DNA from: Candidatus Hydrogenedentota bacterium
Lineage (GTDB): Bacteria > Hydrogenedentota > Hydrogenedentia > Hydrogenedentales > SLHB01
NCBI GenBank assembly: GCA_003552765.1
Contig: PUOI01000394.1
Span: 1 to 7,528 of the forward strand
Direction of reading: 5' to 3'
Length of the DNA: 7,528 bases
Positions within the stretch are counted from its first letter, which is position 1; each line of letters opens with the position of its first letter. Shown here piece by piece: positions 1-6,219 of the stretch. The notes under the pieces were generated by a model. The model was not told where the DNA came from. It made no database searches and saw only the letters and a program-made list of their open reading frames with translations. Position numbers and translations under genes: made by a program.

Positions 1-715
1 CAAGGCGGCTGACCAGGCTGCCCATATACGTTTCAAGACTATCCTGAAGCTGTTGGACCTGCTCCTGCAGACGTTCGATGTCCCGGCGCAGTTCGGCGGG
101 AGACTCGGCGTCTCCCCCGCGCCCAGCAACTCTTCCGGGGGGAATCCGCGCCTGGGTGGCCATCTCTTCGGCGAGTTCCTCGAACGCTGCGACGCCTCCT
201 CCGAGCAACGCCCCTTCTCCGGTCAACGCCTCGTCCGGCTCCTGAGCGGGCAGGAGGGCCATCAGCATACGCTCCATCTCCGGGGATTGAGCGCTCAGAC
301 GGATTTTCTCCAGCTTGGGCGCGTAACCCGGCGGGACCCAATCTTCCTCGGAACGCTCGCCGCGCGCCCGCCACGCCGTCAAGAGGGGCTCTTTCTGCTC
401 TTCTTCAGGAGGCGGCGGTTCCCTCTCCGCAAGCGCCTCACAGGCATGAGGCGTCTCAAAGAGTTCCTCGGGAGGCCCGCCGTACCCCTCTGCTGGATCA
501 CGTTCAGCGGCCTCGGGCTCCACAGGCAAGGAATCATCCGTATCTTCGTCACGCGGAGCCGCTTGCTCAACACGAGCAATCTGAAAAGAGCCGCCCTGCT
601 TGAAAAACCACACACCGCCCCCCACTGTTGCGAATACGGCAACAAACACAAAAATGGTAAAGGGGACTAGGAAGCTCTTGGATTCACGTGTCACGGAATG
701 TAGACCTTGCTCCAT
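1..715 (-). CDS. Single-pass membrane protein with Pro/Glu-rich linker and coiled coil, C-terminus cut by window edge
   Basis: I do not recognise this gene. Seen: reading leftward from ATG at 715, the frame stays open for 238 codons to the window edge, so the C-terminus is missing. Residues 15-38 form one strongly hydrophobic segment (FLVPFTIF...GGGVWFF) after a short charged N-terminus, which suggests a signal anchor with the rest outside the inner membrane. Residues about 50-112 are rich in Glu, Asp and Pro, including a PPPPEEE run, and look disordered. Residues 207-238 carry a heptad pattern (L209, I213, L216, V220, L223, L227), a likely coiled coil. An in-frame TAA lies shortly upstream and no other start falls between it and ATG 715. 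GTG at 694 (codon 8), with AAGGT 9 bases before it, is an alternative start. Its neighbour is the HDOD gene, same strand, 103 bases upstream, so co-transcription is possible. Confident it is a gene; function unknown. Confidence 0.8.
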   Translation of the reverse strand, partial: MEQGLHSVTRESKSFLVPFTIFVFVAVFATVGGGVWFFKQGGSFQIARVEQAAPRDEDTDDSLPVEPEAAERDPAEGYGGPPEELFETPHACEALAEREPPPPEEEQKEPLLTAWRARGERSEEDWVPPGYAPKLEKIRLSAQSPEMERMLMALLPAQEPDEALTGEGALLGGGVAAFEELAEEMATQARIPPGRVAGRGGDAESPAELRRDIERLQEQVQQLQDSLETYMGSLVSRL

Positions 716-818
716 GAAGGCGCTGCCTGAACAAAGATTCCCAACGCCCGGTTAAAATGTGAACGCCTCCTCCGCCTACGCGGTTGACGCTTGCGGCGCC
801 ACACAGCCTCCATGTGCC

Positions 819-2228
819 TCACGAGATAATGCCAGCAGCCCGCACCCCTTCTTTTTGCGTGAGATACTCGTTTAAGAGACCGTTGACTTCCCGAGGCTTA
901 ATCCCCACGATTTCCAGCCAAGTTTCCCGGCCCGCATAAAGCTCGCCCGTGAGAGGCGTCCCCGCATTGTCCGCATCGGCCACTATACTCGCCAAACCAA
1001 TCACGGCTGCCAGCTCGCTGTTCGCGTCGGCATCCTCGGGCCTGTGATGAAAGCGAATCGCGTTGGCTATTTCCAGGGGCAGTTCCCAATGTTGCGCCAA
1101 TTCATGCCCGGCCTCGGCGTGGGTAAGCCCCATCACCTCCTGTTCCGCCTCCAGAAGGGCCTCCCCCTGCAGCGAGAATCCCACACGCGCATAGCGATCC
1201 GGCGCCACCTCCGCGAAAACGATTCGCCCAATATCGTGAAGCAGACCAGCCGCGAAACCTCCCCTGATTTGTTTCGCCATGGCGCTGGCATTCGCAAACA
1301 CCGCCGCGGCGGCCGCGCAATACAGTGAGGTGCGCCAGAACGCCCGGTAGTCGAAACTGTCGCTTTCATCAAACATCTCGATTACCGTGGCCGCCGCCAC
1401 GATGGCGTAGGTTTCGCGCAATCCAAGCAGACTGACGGCGTGTCCCACCTCGACCACACGTTGATGAAAGCCATAAGCGGGTGAATTGGCCACACTCAAC
1501 ACCTTGCCCGCAATTGGCGGGTCACCGGACACAACGCCGGCCACTTCCTTGACCGATGCCTCGGGGTCCGCCATGGCCTCCCTCACACGGTGGACAGTCT
1601 CGGGCAAGCCGGGGAGGTACTGAATCTGCCGGACCATGTGCCCGACGGAACTCAGCCGCATGGGAGCCGCCAACTCCTCGGCGTCTTCACTGCCGGCCAC
1701 TTCTTCGTTCGCCTGGTACTCCACGTCCAACTCCATGGGCTGCCGTTGGTAATAGCGCTGAATGGCCGCCCGAACGTCAGCAGGCGCACACAGCAGCGGC
1801 TTTATCCGCAGGCCCGTCTGAGTCTCCAGTTTTTGGATGGTTTCCGTGTCTAGGGGACACACCATGGCAAGCGTAAGCAGATTGCCCATTCGATCGAGGG
1901 GAAACACTTCGTTATTGACAGCAAACTCCCGAGGCACAAGGGTAAGCATCTCCCAAGGAACTTCGTAGTGCTGTAGGTTGATGCTGGGAATACCGGGCTG
2001 CCTCGCGAGAAACCGGGTAAAGGTTCCCGCATCGAGGTATCCCAACGAAATCAGGATCTCCACAATACGGCCGCCCTGGGCGCTTTGAAGGCGCAAGGCT
2101 TCCTCGAGCTGAGCCTGGGTTATAAGGTCCGCCTCCACCAGCTGTTGACCTATCCGTTTCCGTTTTGGACCACTTTGACTTGGCCGCATTCCCTGTTCAC
2201 CCGGCATGTTGGTATTCTTTTCAACCAT
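819..2228 (-). CDS. MshEN (GspE/PilB N-terminal type)-HDOD fusion signalling protein
   Basis: A 469-residue soluble protein with no signal peptide or membrane segment. After a polar N-terminus, residues about 25-163 form an MshEN domain, the N-terminal module of GspE/PilB-type ATPases that binds cyclic di-GMP in several proteins. Two 24-residue motifs, R25-Q48 (starts RIGQQLVEAD) and R54-Q77 (starts RIVEILISLG), are separated by exactly five residues, as in the family. A Glu/Asp-rich linker (about 165-187) leads to an HDOD domain at about 190-400, with a YLPGLPETV opening, LLHDIG (H331-D332), HAEAG (H370) and FHH (394-395). The usual first metal-ligand His (FWRHS) is Thr300, so hydrolase activity is unlikely. 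No ATPase part follows the MshEN domain. Role inferred: signal-dependent adaptor. Start: ATG 2228 has AAAGGGG 11 bases upstream; the in-frame GTG at 2249 lacks a ribosome site but would add seven residues. The membrane-protein gene follows on the same strand. Confidence 0.92.
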   Translation of the reverse strand: MVEKNTNMPGEQGMRPSQSGPKRKRIGQQLVEADLITQAQLEEALRLQSAQGGRIVEILISLGYLDAGTFTRFLARQPGIPSINLQHYEVPWEMLTLVPREFAVNNEVFPLDRMGNLLTLAMVCPLDTETIQKLETQTGLRIKPLLCAPADVRAAIQRYYQRQPMELDVEYQANEEVAGSEDAEELAAPMRLSSVGHMVRQIQYLPGLPETVHRVREAMADPEASVKEVAGVVSGDPPIAGKVLSVANSPAYGFHQRVVEVGHAVSLLGLRETYAIVAAATVIEMFDESDSFDYRAFWRTSLYCAAAAAVFANASAMAKQIRGGFAAGLLHDIGRIVFAEVAPDRYARVGFSLQGEALLEAEQEVMGLTHAEAGHELAQHWELPLEIANAIRFHHRPEDADANSELAAVIGLASIVADADNAGTPLTGELYAGRETWLEIVGIKPREVNGLLNEYLTQKEGVRAAGIIS

Positions 2229-2239
2229 CGGTGTGGTTG

Positions 2240-2246
2240 CCCCTTT
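2240..2246 (-). promoter_or_regulatory. Ribosome binding site that favours ATG 2228
   Basis: The minus strand reads AAAGGGG here, ending 11 bases before the ATG at 2228. The longer in-frame GTG start at 2249 has only CTGCCAGCAC before it, with no purine-rich match. The spacing of 11 is at the long end, so this supports the 2228 start but does not prove it. Confidence 0.45.
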
Positions 2247-2324
2247 CACGTGCTGGCAGTTTAGTCAGCCCCCAATTTACAGGTAACGCCCGTTCCCCAA
2301 ATCGCCGGGTATGCGGCTGCTCAA

Positions 2325-2383
2325 GGGAACAACATCCCCCTTGTTCCCCCTCAAAGGGGGTAGCCCGCAGGGCCAGGGGATGT
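2325..2383. repeat. Nested palindromic intergenic repeat, REP/MITE-like
   Basis: A 59-base non-coding stretch packed with inverted repeats. ACATCCCC (2332-2339) pairs with GGGGATGT (2376-2383), an 8-bp outer stem. Inside it are two perfect hairpins: CCCCCT-CAA-AGGGGG (2346-2360) and GCCC-GCA-GGGC (2363-2373). A competing 8-bp hairpin, GGGAACAA (2325-2332) with TTGTTCCC (2341-2348), uses the left arm, so two folds exclude each other. GTAG (2360-2363) precedes the GCCC hairpin; REP elements handled by RAYT transposases typically carry such a tetranucleotide before a hairpin. From structure I infer a member of a dispersed intergenic family. Only one copy is in this window, so its repetitive nature is unproven. 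It could also act as an RNA structure upstream of the HDOD gene. Confidence 0.55.
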
Positions 2384-2557
2384 AAACGCCCCCCGTGTCA
2401 CCGTAAGGGCCTAGGCTGCATAATAAAGGCTAAAGCCTCCTTTTGCCAACTCGGCGCCACGCGTGCCTGGCTTGAGCCGCACCCGTCACGTTCCTGCATA
2501 TCCTTTAACCCCCATTACGCCAAGCGGGGGACAAACGCCCTACCTTGAGGCTACCCG
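2384..2557. other. Non-coding gap with several weak hairpins, no clear terminator
   Basis: Between the palindromic repeat and the stop codon of the large exported protein I see no convincing gene. There are three modest inverted repeats: AGGC-TAAA-GCCT at 2427-2438; GTGC plus GGC (2463-2471) with GCC plus GCAC (2476-2482), interrupted by a two-base bulge; and CCCCC (2509-2513) with GGGGG (2526-2530), 12-base loop. Read on the minus strand, the first is followed by TTATTATG and the last by TTAAAGG. Either could end the transcript of the upstream gene, but neither has the long GC stem and T-run of a textbook intrinsic terminator. Confidence 0.5.
2427..2438 (-). terminator. Weak candidate intrinsic terminator after the exported-protein gene
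   Basis: On the minus strand AGGC-TTTA-GCCT is followed by TTATTATG. The stem is four perfect pairs, extendable by two G-T pairs (GGAGGC with GCCTTT), and the tail is only partly T-rich. It lies about 120 bases past the stop codon at 2558, in the correct orientation for that gene. This is a low-confidence call, given because no better signal is present in the gap. Confidence 0.2.
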
Positions 2558-5500
2558 CTAGCCGGGCGCGCTTTCCACCTCTTCCGCCCAGGCGTCGAAA
2601 TCGAAGGTAAGCCCCTGGGTCAAGGCGTCAAGAGGGGCGCCGTTCGGCGCAAGAACAATGGCGCGGGAAACGTCCAGGCCGATGACGCTGGCGTCCTCCA
2701 CGGGGCCGGTAAGCTCGAATGGGACGGTAGCCAACACGCCGCCGGTAGGCCCGCGGACCGCCTCGGAGATGTCAATCCACAGCCCCCCCTCGGGCGTTGG
2801 CCGGTGTTGGACATGACGGCGGCCAAATTCCGCGCCCGCGCCGGCGGAAGGCTCGCCCCAGCGCACCGCGCCCGGTGGATCGCTTTCCAGCAGCAGATTC
2901 ATCTGGCCCACGCTGGCGCGAGGTGGCGCGTCGATCGTGATGCGCAACGAGCCTTCGCCTTGCTCGTAGATGTCCGCTGCGCTGCGGTGGGCTTCCAGCG
3001 TCAGGCCCACGGCGGTCCGGGGCGAGTAGATGAACCCATCCGGCAACACGCCTTCGAGGTCCAGCGCGGGACTCTCGACGCGCACGTCCACGGGACCCGC
3101 CTCGTCGCGTTCTCGCGGCGGGACCTCGGCGATAAGGGTTGACGCGCCAAGCGAACGGATGGACGGGGCGGGAGTGTGCTCAAACCACACGACGCTGTCC
3201 GCGGTGAAGTTGCGTCCGCTCACCAACACGTCCCGGCCTCCCTCGACGGGCGCGCTCCACGGCTCGACCTGCTCCACATGAGGCGTATCGGCAGGCGGCA
3301 AGGGATTGGGGTCGGCACCATCCCAAATGCCGTCGCCGTCGGTGTCGGGATTGAGCGGACTGGTCTCGCCGGGTTCGACGCGGCCCGTGCGGGAGCGATC
3401 TTCGTAGGCGTCGGGGATGCCGTCGCCGTCGGTGTCGGGGTTCAGGGGATCCATTTCGCCGGGGTGGACAATGCCATCGCCTGTGCGGTCTTGAACGTGA
3501 TCGGGCAGACCATCTCCGGTCAAATCGCTCACCAGCACGCCTGATGCCGCCAGCCATTCAAACAAAGCGCCGGCGAACGCCCGGTTTTCCGTGCGGTCCA
3601 TTCGGTTCGATTCCAGCGGCGTGGCCGCCGCAAGCGCCGCCACATGCCCCACGCCATGATACGCCGCCGCGAATACCGTCTGCGAGGCCCCTGGGGCTCC
3701 GGACACCATGGCGGCGGCGGGACTCTCAAGCTGGATGCCGCACCCATTCTCGATGGCGAAATCGTCCCAGTGCCGCGCGAGGCGTTCGTCGCGGTCCGTG
3801 GAGAAACGGCCCGACACCCTTTCACCGGTCTCAATCCGGATGCCAAGAGGGGTCAGCCAATTCCGCAACACGCGCGCCTCCTCGCCAGGCAGGTATTCCC
3901 CAAGAAAGAGCAGCGCGCCGCCCCCCGCCACGTAGTCGAGCACGGCCTGGCGGGTCACGGCGCCCCGGGCGGCGGCCCGTGCGTCGAGCACTACAATAGG
4001 ATAGGATTCGAGGTCCGGTGTGGCGCCGGCTTCGTGCACCTCGTGACTGAAATGATGCGGCGATCCGGCGAGATAGTCCATGAGCCCCCGCAAATTCCGG
4101 GGATCGGAAGGATTTCTCAGGGAGCCTCCGTCGTTTTCAACGAGCCAAAGGATCCGGGGCACGGGACTGCGTTCCGGCACAATTTGGATCAAGATCTCGG
4201 CAGGGCTGCCCGCCGCCTCCACCCCTGGCTCTGTTCCGTCCATTTCGACCTGAATCGTCCCGGTCACGACTTCCTGCGGCCAGCCATAATCGCCGGGATC
4301 CACGCCCAAGTAGAACGCGCCCCGGGCTTCTCCGCTACGGGGATGGAGCCGTAGCCAGGGCATTTCCTCTTCATCAAAGGACACGCGCCATTCCGAACCT
4401 TCGCCATGCTCAGGGTCCACGAGCACCGCCCGCATCTGTTGGCCCACGGCCTCCCCCTGGAACTGGATCACCGAGGGCAGGCGCAACCAGGGCGATTCGC
4501 GATCGGGTTCGGGATCCCAATCGTCAGGCAAGCCGTCCCCCGAGCTATCCGAAGCCAGTTGGTATTGCGCCGCCGCGCTATCCTGTGGCATGGGTTTGAT
4601 GGCGGTGACGTGGCCGGATTGGAAGCTGGCCGAGCCCAAGGCTTCCCCGTCGGAGGGGTCGAGCCATTCCACGCGGTTTCCCGTAGCCGCATAAAGCCCC
4701 GTTTCGGTCCAGGCGATGGCGTTCACGGGCCAGTCGAACGCAGTGCGCACGGGAGCCTGTGCGCCCTCGAACCACACATCGACCCGGTCTTCAACGCCGA
4801 TGGCCGCTCCATATCCCTCTGGAGCGCTGACCAAACGAACGGGTTGGGTGACTCCCGTATAGGACTGTTCCCACTCTATCTCCATGGCGTCCTCATCGAG
4901 ATGAAGCCTATACGCGTAGCCAAACCCTTGTTGGCGCGAACGCGTGGCCGCGTATACGCGCGTCGCGGCGGCGGGCGCGAGGGCGTCGACGTGTGGCTCC
5001 GCCCTGCCCAGCAACTTAACGGGGCCGCCGATGGGTTCAGCATTTCGAACGCCGAGCGTAACCAGCCATGAAGCGCTCGGACCGCCAGGCCGGTCCATGT
5101 CGGATCCCGTGACAAGGGCGTGGAGCCGCTCCTGATCCGCCGAGACCGCCAGATCAACGGGCTCGATGCCGGCCGCCCCATCCGCTTCCGCGCCCAACTC
5201 GAACGCATCCACCACCACGTTACCCGTTAGGACGTTACGGATGTGCAACAACGCGCCGCTTCCCTGAGGGGCGCGGCATAACACGGCCACGCGCCCCGTA
5301 TCGGGCAGGGAGACCGCTTTGAGAGGGGGGCCAGGCAAGGAATATTCGGTTTGCGGGGCTTCGAACGAGACGGTCTCATCCTCTCCCAGGGGTTGCAGCA
5401 GCAACCTCCCTTCAAGTTCCGCCTCCCGGCGCGCGTCCGTCGCCAAAATGACCAGGATCGGAGCGTCACTGGCGGGGTCCTCCAGGATGAGCGCTGCTTC

Positions 5501-5956
5501 TTCGCGCCAGCCCCCCGGCGCCCACCGCCGGTCCGAGGGGGGATCCCGCAGAGGGACTAGCGAATGCGCGCTGATGAAGTTGGGCAGGCTGCGCGGCGAG
5601 ATGCGGCCGCCCTCCCACTCCGGTCCCGACGATGCAAGGACGCTATCCCCGCCAGGCGTGAGCAAAAGGGGGCCGCCGGGCGTTTTTCCGGGCAGGACAA
5701 TGGGCTCGCCGGCGCTTATCCCGCTCTCCAGATCCGCAATGTGCAGGCTGCCGCGCACGGGTTCCCGGTGGGCGGACTTCGTGGTGGTTTCGACCAACAA
5801 GGGACCGCCCGGCGCCTCCGCCGAGATCAGACATAGCCACAGGGCGGCCAATAGGCAAGCCGCTCCCCGGCCGTTACGCGCGGAAGCGATTCCGCCCGAA
5901 TGAATCCGGCCATTCCTGACCATGACCCGGCGTACCGCTCTGCAGACAACACTCAT
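2558..5956 (-). CDS. Large exported multidomain protein: propeller-like, BACON-like, amidotransferase-like, TSP3, IPT/TIG, cohesin-like
   Basis: A 1132-residue exported protein of unknown function. In order: a long basic N-terminus and a hydrophobic stretch at about 32-46 (AACLLAALWLCLIS), a signal peptide. The AEA at 46-48 is a possible cleavage site, but Pro at +1 is unfavourable. There is no lipobox. Residues about 52-465 are repeated beta-strand sequence, possibly a propeller. One Ca-binding type loop lies near 472-482 (SGDGLPDDWDP). About 490-596 resembles BACON domains (PWLRLHPRSGEA...GTIQVE). About 600-808 resembles a class I amidotransferase-like fold (RILWLVEND, YPIVVLDARA, GGGALLFLGE) with no visible catalytic Cys. 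TSP3 repeats occupy 811-886, an IPT/TIG domain 891-978, and a cohesin-like domain about 982-1117. No PEP-CTERM, LPXTG or C-terminal membrane anchor is seen. Start: ATG 5956 has AGGG 8 bases upstream; ATG 5962, TTG 5998 and ATG 5923 are alternatives. Likely a surface or secreted binding protein. Confidence 0.9.
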   Translation of the reverse strand: MSVVCRAVRRVMVRNGRIHSGGIASARNGRGAACLLAALWLCLISAEAPGGPLLVETTTKSAHREPVRGSLHIADLESGISAGEPIVLPGKTPGGPLLLTPGGDSVLASSGPEWEGGRISPRSLPNFISAHSLVPLRDPPSDRRWAPGGWREEAALILEDPASDAPILVILATDARREAELEGRLLLQPLGEDETVSFEAPQTEYSLPGPPLKAVSLPDTGRVAVLCRAPQGSGALLHIRNVLTGNVVVDAFELGAEADGAAGIEPVDLAVSADQERLHALVTGSDMDRPGGPSASWLVTLGVRNAEPIGGPVKLLGRAEPHVDALAPAAATRVYAATRSRQQGFGYAYRLHLDEDAMEIEWEQSYTGVTQPVRLVSAPEGYGAAIGVEDRVDVWFEGAQAPVRTAFDWPVNAIAWTETGLYAATGNRVEWLDPSDGEALGSASFQSGHVTAIKPMPQDSAAAQYQLASDSSGDGLPDDWDPEPDRESPWLRLPSVIQFQGEAVGQQMRAVLVDPEHGEGSEWRVSFDEEEMPWLRLHPRSGEARGAFYLGVDPGDYGWPQEVVTGTIQVEMDGTEPGVEAAGSPAEILIQIVPERSPVPRILWLVENDGGSLRNPSDPRNLRGLMDYLAGSPHHFSHEVHEAGATPDLESYPIVVLDARAAARGAVTRQAVLDYVAGGGALLFLGEYLPGEEARVLRNWLTPLGIRIETGERVSGRFSTDRDERLARHWDDFAIENGCGIQLESPAAAMVSGAPGASQTVFAAAYHGVGHVAALAAATPLESNRMDRTENRAFAGALFEWLAASGVLVSDLTGDGLPDHVQDRTGDGIVHPGEMDPLNPDTDGDGIPDAYEDRSRTGRVEPGETSPLNPDTDGDGIWDGADPNPLPPADTPHVEQVEPWSAPVEGGRDVLVSGRNFTADSVVWFEHTPAPSIRSLGASTLIAEVPPRERDEAGPVDVRVESPALDLEGVLPDGFIYSPRTAVGLTLEAHRSAADIYEQGEGSLRITIDAPPRASVGQMNLLLESDPPGAVRWGEPSAGAGAEFGRRHVQHRPTPEGGLWIDISEAVRGPTGGVLATVPFELTGPVEDASVIGLDVSRAIVLAPNGAPLDALTQGLTFDFDAWAEEVESAPG
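3299..3526 (-). repeat. Thrombospondin type 3-like calcium-binding repeats, 90-bp unit
   Basis: Within the exported protein, residues 811-840 and 841-870 are two full 30-residue units, followed by a partial third. They share the pattern DxxGDGxxD...DRxxxGxVxPGExxPLNP, and the second and third units open with DTDGDGI. At DNA level the unit is 90 bp: near-identical stretches starting ATGCCGTCGCCGTCGG occur at 3327 and 3417 on the plus strand. Such Asp-rich loops bind calcium in known TSP3 proteins and often act as stiff linkers between domains; here they join the amidotransferase-like and IPT/TIG regions. Confidence 0.85.
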
Positions 5957-5964
5957 ATCCATGT

Positions 5965-5968
5965 CCCT
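5965..5968 (-). promoter_or_regulatory. Ribosome binding site favouring ATG 5956
   Basis: The minus strand reads AGGG here, 8 bases before ATG 5956. The ATG at 5962 would be only two bases from it, too close. TTG 5998 lies further upstream without a clear site, and choosing 5956 avoids an even longer basic region before the signal peptide core. Confidence 0.45.
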
Positions 5969-6042
5969 AGTGTACCGTCCCGCGCCATGCGCATACAACG
6001 GCCCCGGTGCAGGCGATTGCGCCAGTTCGCCGTCCGGGCGGT

Positions 6043-6071
6043 TTGACAGAAGCAGCGCCCTGTGGTAAAGT
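6043..6071 (+). promoter_or_regulatory. Sigma70-type promoter P1 upstream of dnaG
   Basis: TTGACA (6043-6048, a perfect -35) is followed by a 17-base spacer and TAAAGT (6066-6071, 4 of 6 matches to TATAAT). It faces dnaG and would give a leader of about 140 bases. A second TTGACA at 6081-6086 has no matching -10 at the right distance. A weak overlapping alternative is TTGTGA (6074-6079) with GATAAT (6097-6102), spacer 17. Confidence 0.55.
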
Positions 6072-6072
6072 T

Positions 6073-6088
6073 TTTGTGAGTTGACAAA
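6073..6088. promoter_or_regulatory. 16-bp palindrome downstream of P1, possible operator
   Basis: TTTGT (6073-6077) and ACAAA (6084-6088) are perfect inverted arms around six bases. The site starts just after the P1 -10 hexamer and covers its predicted transcription start. The position suits a repressor, but five-base arms can arise by chance. Confidence 0.25.
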
Positions 6089-6119
6089 TCAGACGTGATA
6101 ATTGTGTCTTTAGGCGGGC

Positions 6120-6149
6120 TTGACCGCGATTGAGCGGTGCAGCTATACT
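6120..6149 (+). promoter_or_regulatory. Sigma70-type promoter P2 of dnaG
   Basis: TTGACC (6120-6125, 5 of 6) and TATACT (6144-6149, 5 of 6) are separated by 18 bases, a strong vegetative-type promoter. Predicted start near 6156, leaving a leader of about 64 bases before the dnaG GTG. A perfect inverted repeat, ACCGC (6123-6127) and GCGGT (6134-6138) around six bases, overlaps the -35 and fills part of the spacer, a place where a bound protein would block RNA polymerase. Confidence 0.65.
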
Positions 6150-6199
6150 CTCTCTCCTTCAATTCATTAGCTGCGTGAGAACGCGTTTCCCGCAACTTC

Positions 6200-6206
6200 A
6201 GGAAGG
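6200..6206 (+). promoter_or_regulatory. Ribosome binding site of dnaG
   Basis: AGGAAGG ends 13 bases before GTG 6220, a long but possible spacing, and only one base before the in-frame TTG at 6208, which is too close. Together with the family alignment this points to GTG 6220. Confidence 0.5.
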
Positions 6207-6219
6207 CTTGCAGCCGAAC

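Noticed and set aside
379..651. Minus-strand 90-codon frame at the left end, and the neighbouring one at 39-374
   Set aside because: Both are in a different frame from the open 238-codon frame starting at 715 and are Arg-rich without structure, as typical of frame shadows.
53..670. A 205-codon open frame on the plus strand
   Set aside because: It is antisense to the membrane-protein gene, whose own frame shows a clean transmembrane segment, acidic linker and heptad coiled coil. The plus-strand product is Arg/Pro/Leu-rich shadow sequence.
2165..2548. A 127-codon plus-strand open frame across the intergenic gap
   Set aside because: It starts inside the HDOD gene antisense, runs through the palindromic repeat, has no domain or ribosome site, and its composition is not protein-like.
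3327..3526. CRISPR-like direct repeats
   Set aside because: The repeat is in frame, 90 bp, and encodes calcium-binding TSP3 units; there is no spacer variation pattern.
3644..5071. Plus-strand open frames of 236 and 221 codons within the exported-protein region
   Set aside because: Antisense to a gene whose domains (TSP3, IPT/TIG, BACON-like) are clear in the minus-strand frame; no recognisable content of their own.
5818..5861. Lipoprotein signal in the exported protein because of the Cys in ALWLCLIS
   Set aside because: The residues before the Cys are L-W-L, not the small residues needed for a lipobox; an ordinary signal peptide fits better.
5970..5998. TTGTAT-18-TACACT on the minus strand as promoter giving a nearly leaderless exported-protein mRNA
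   Set aside because: The -35 matches only 3 of 6 and the -10 only 4 of 6, and an AGGG ribosome site suited to a leadered start lies just after it. Too weak to annotate.
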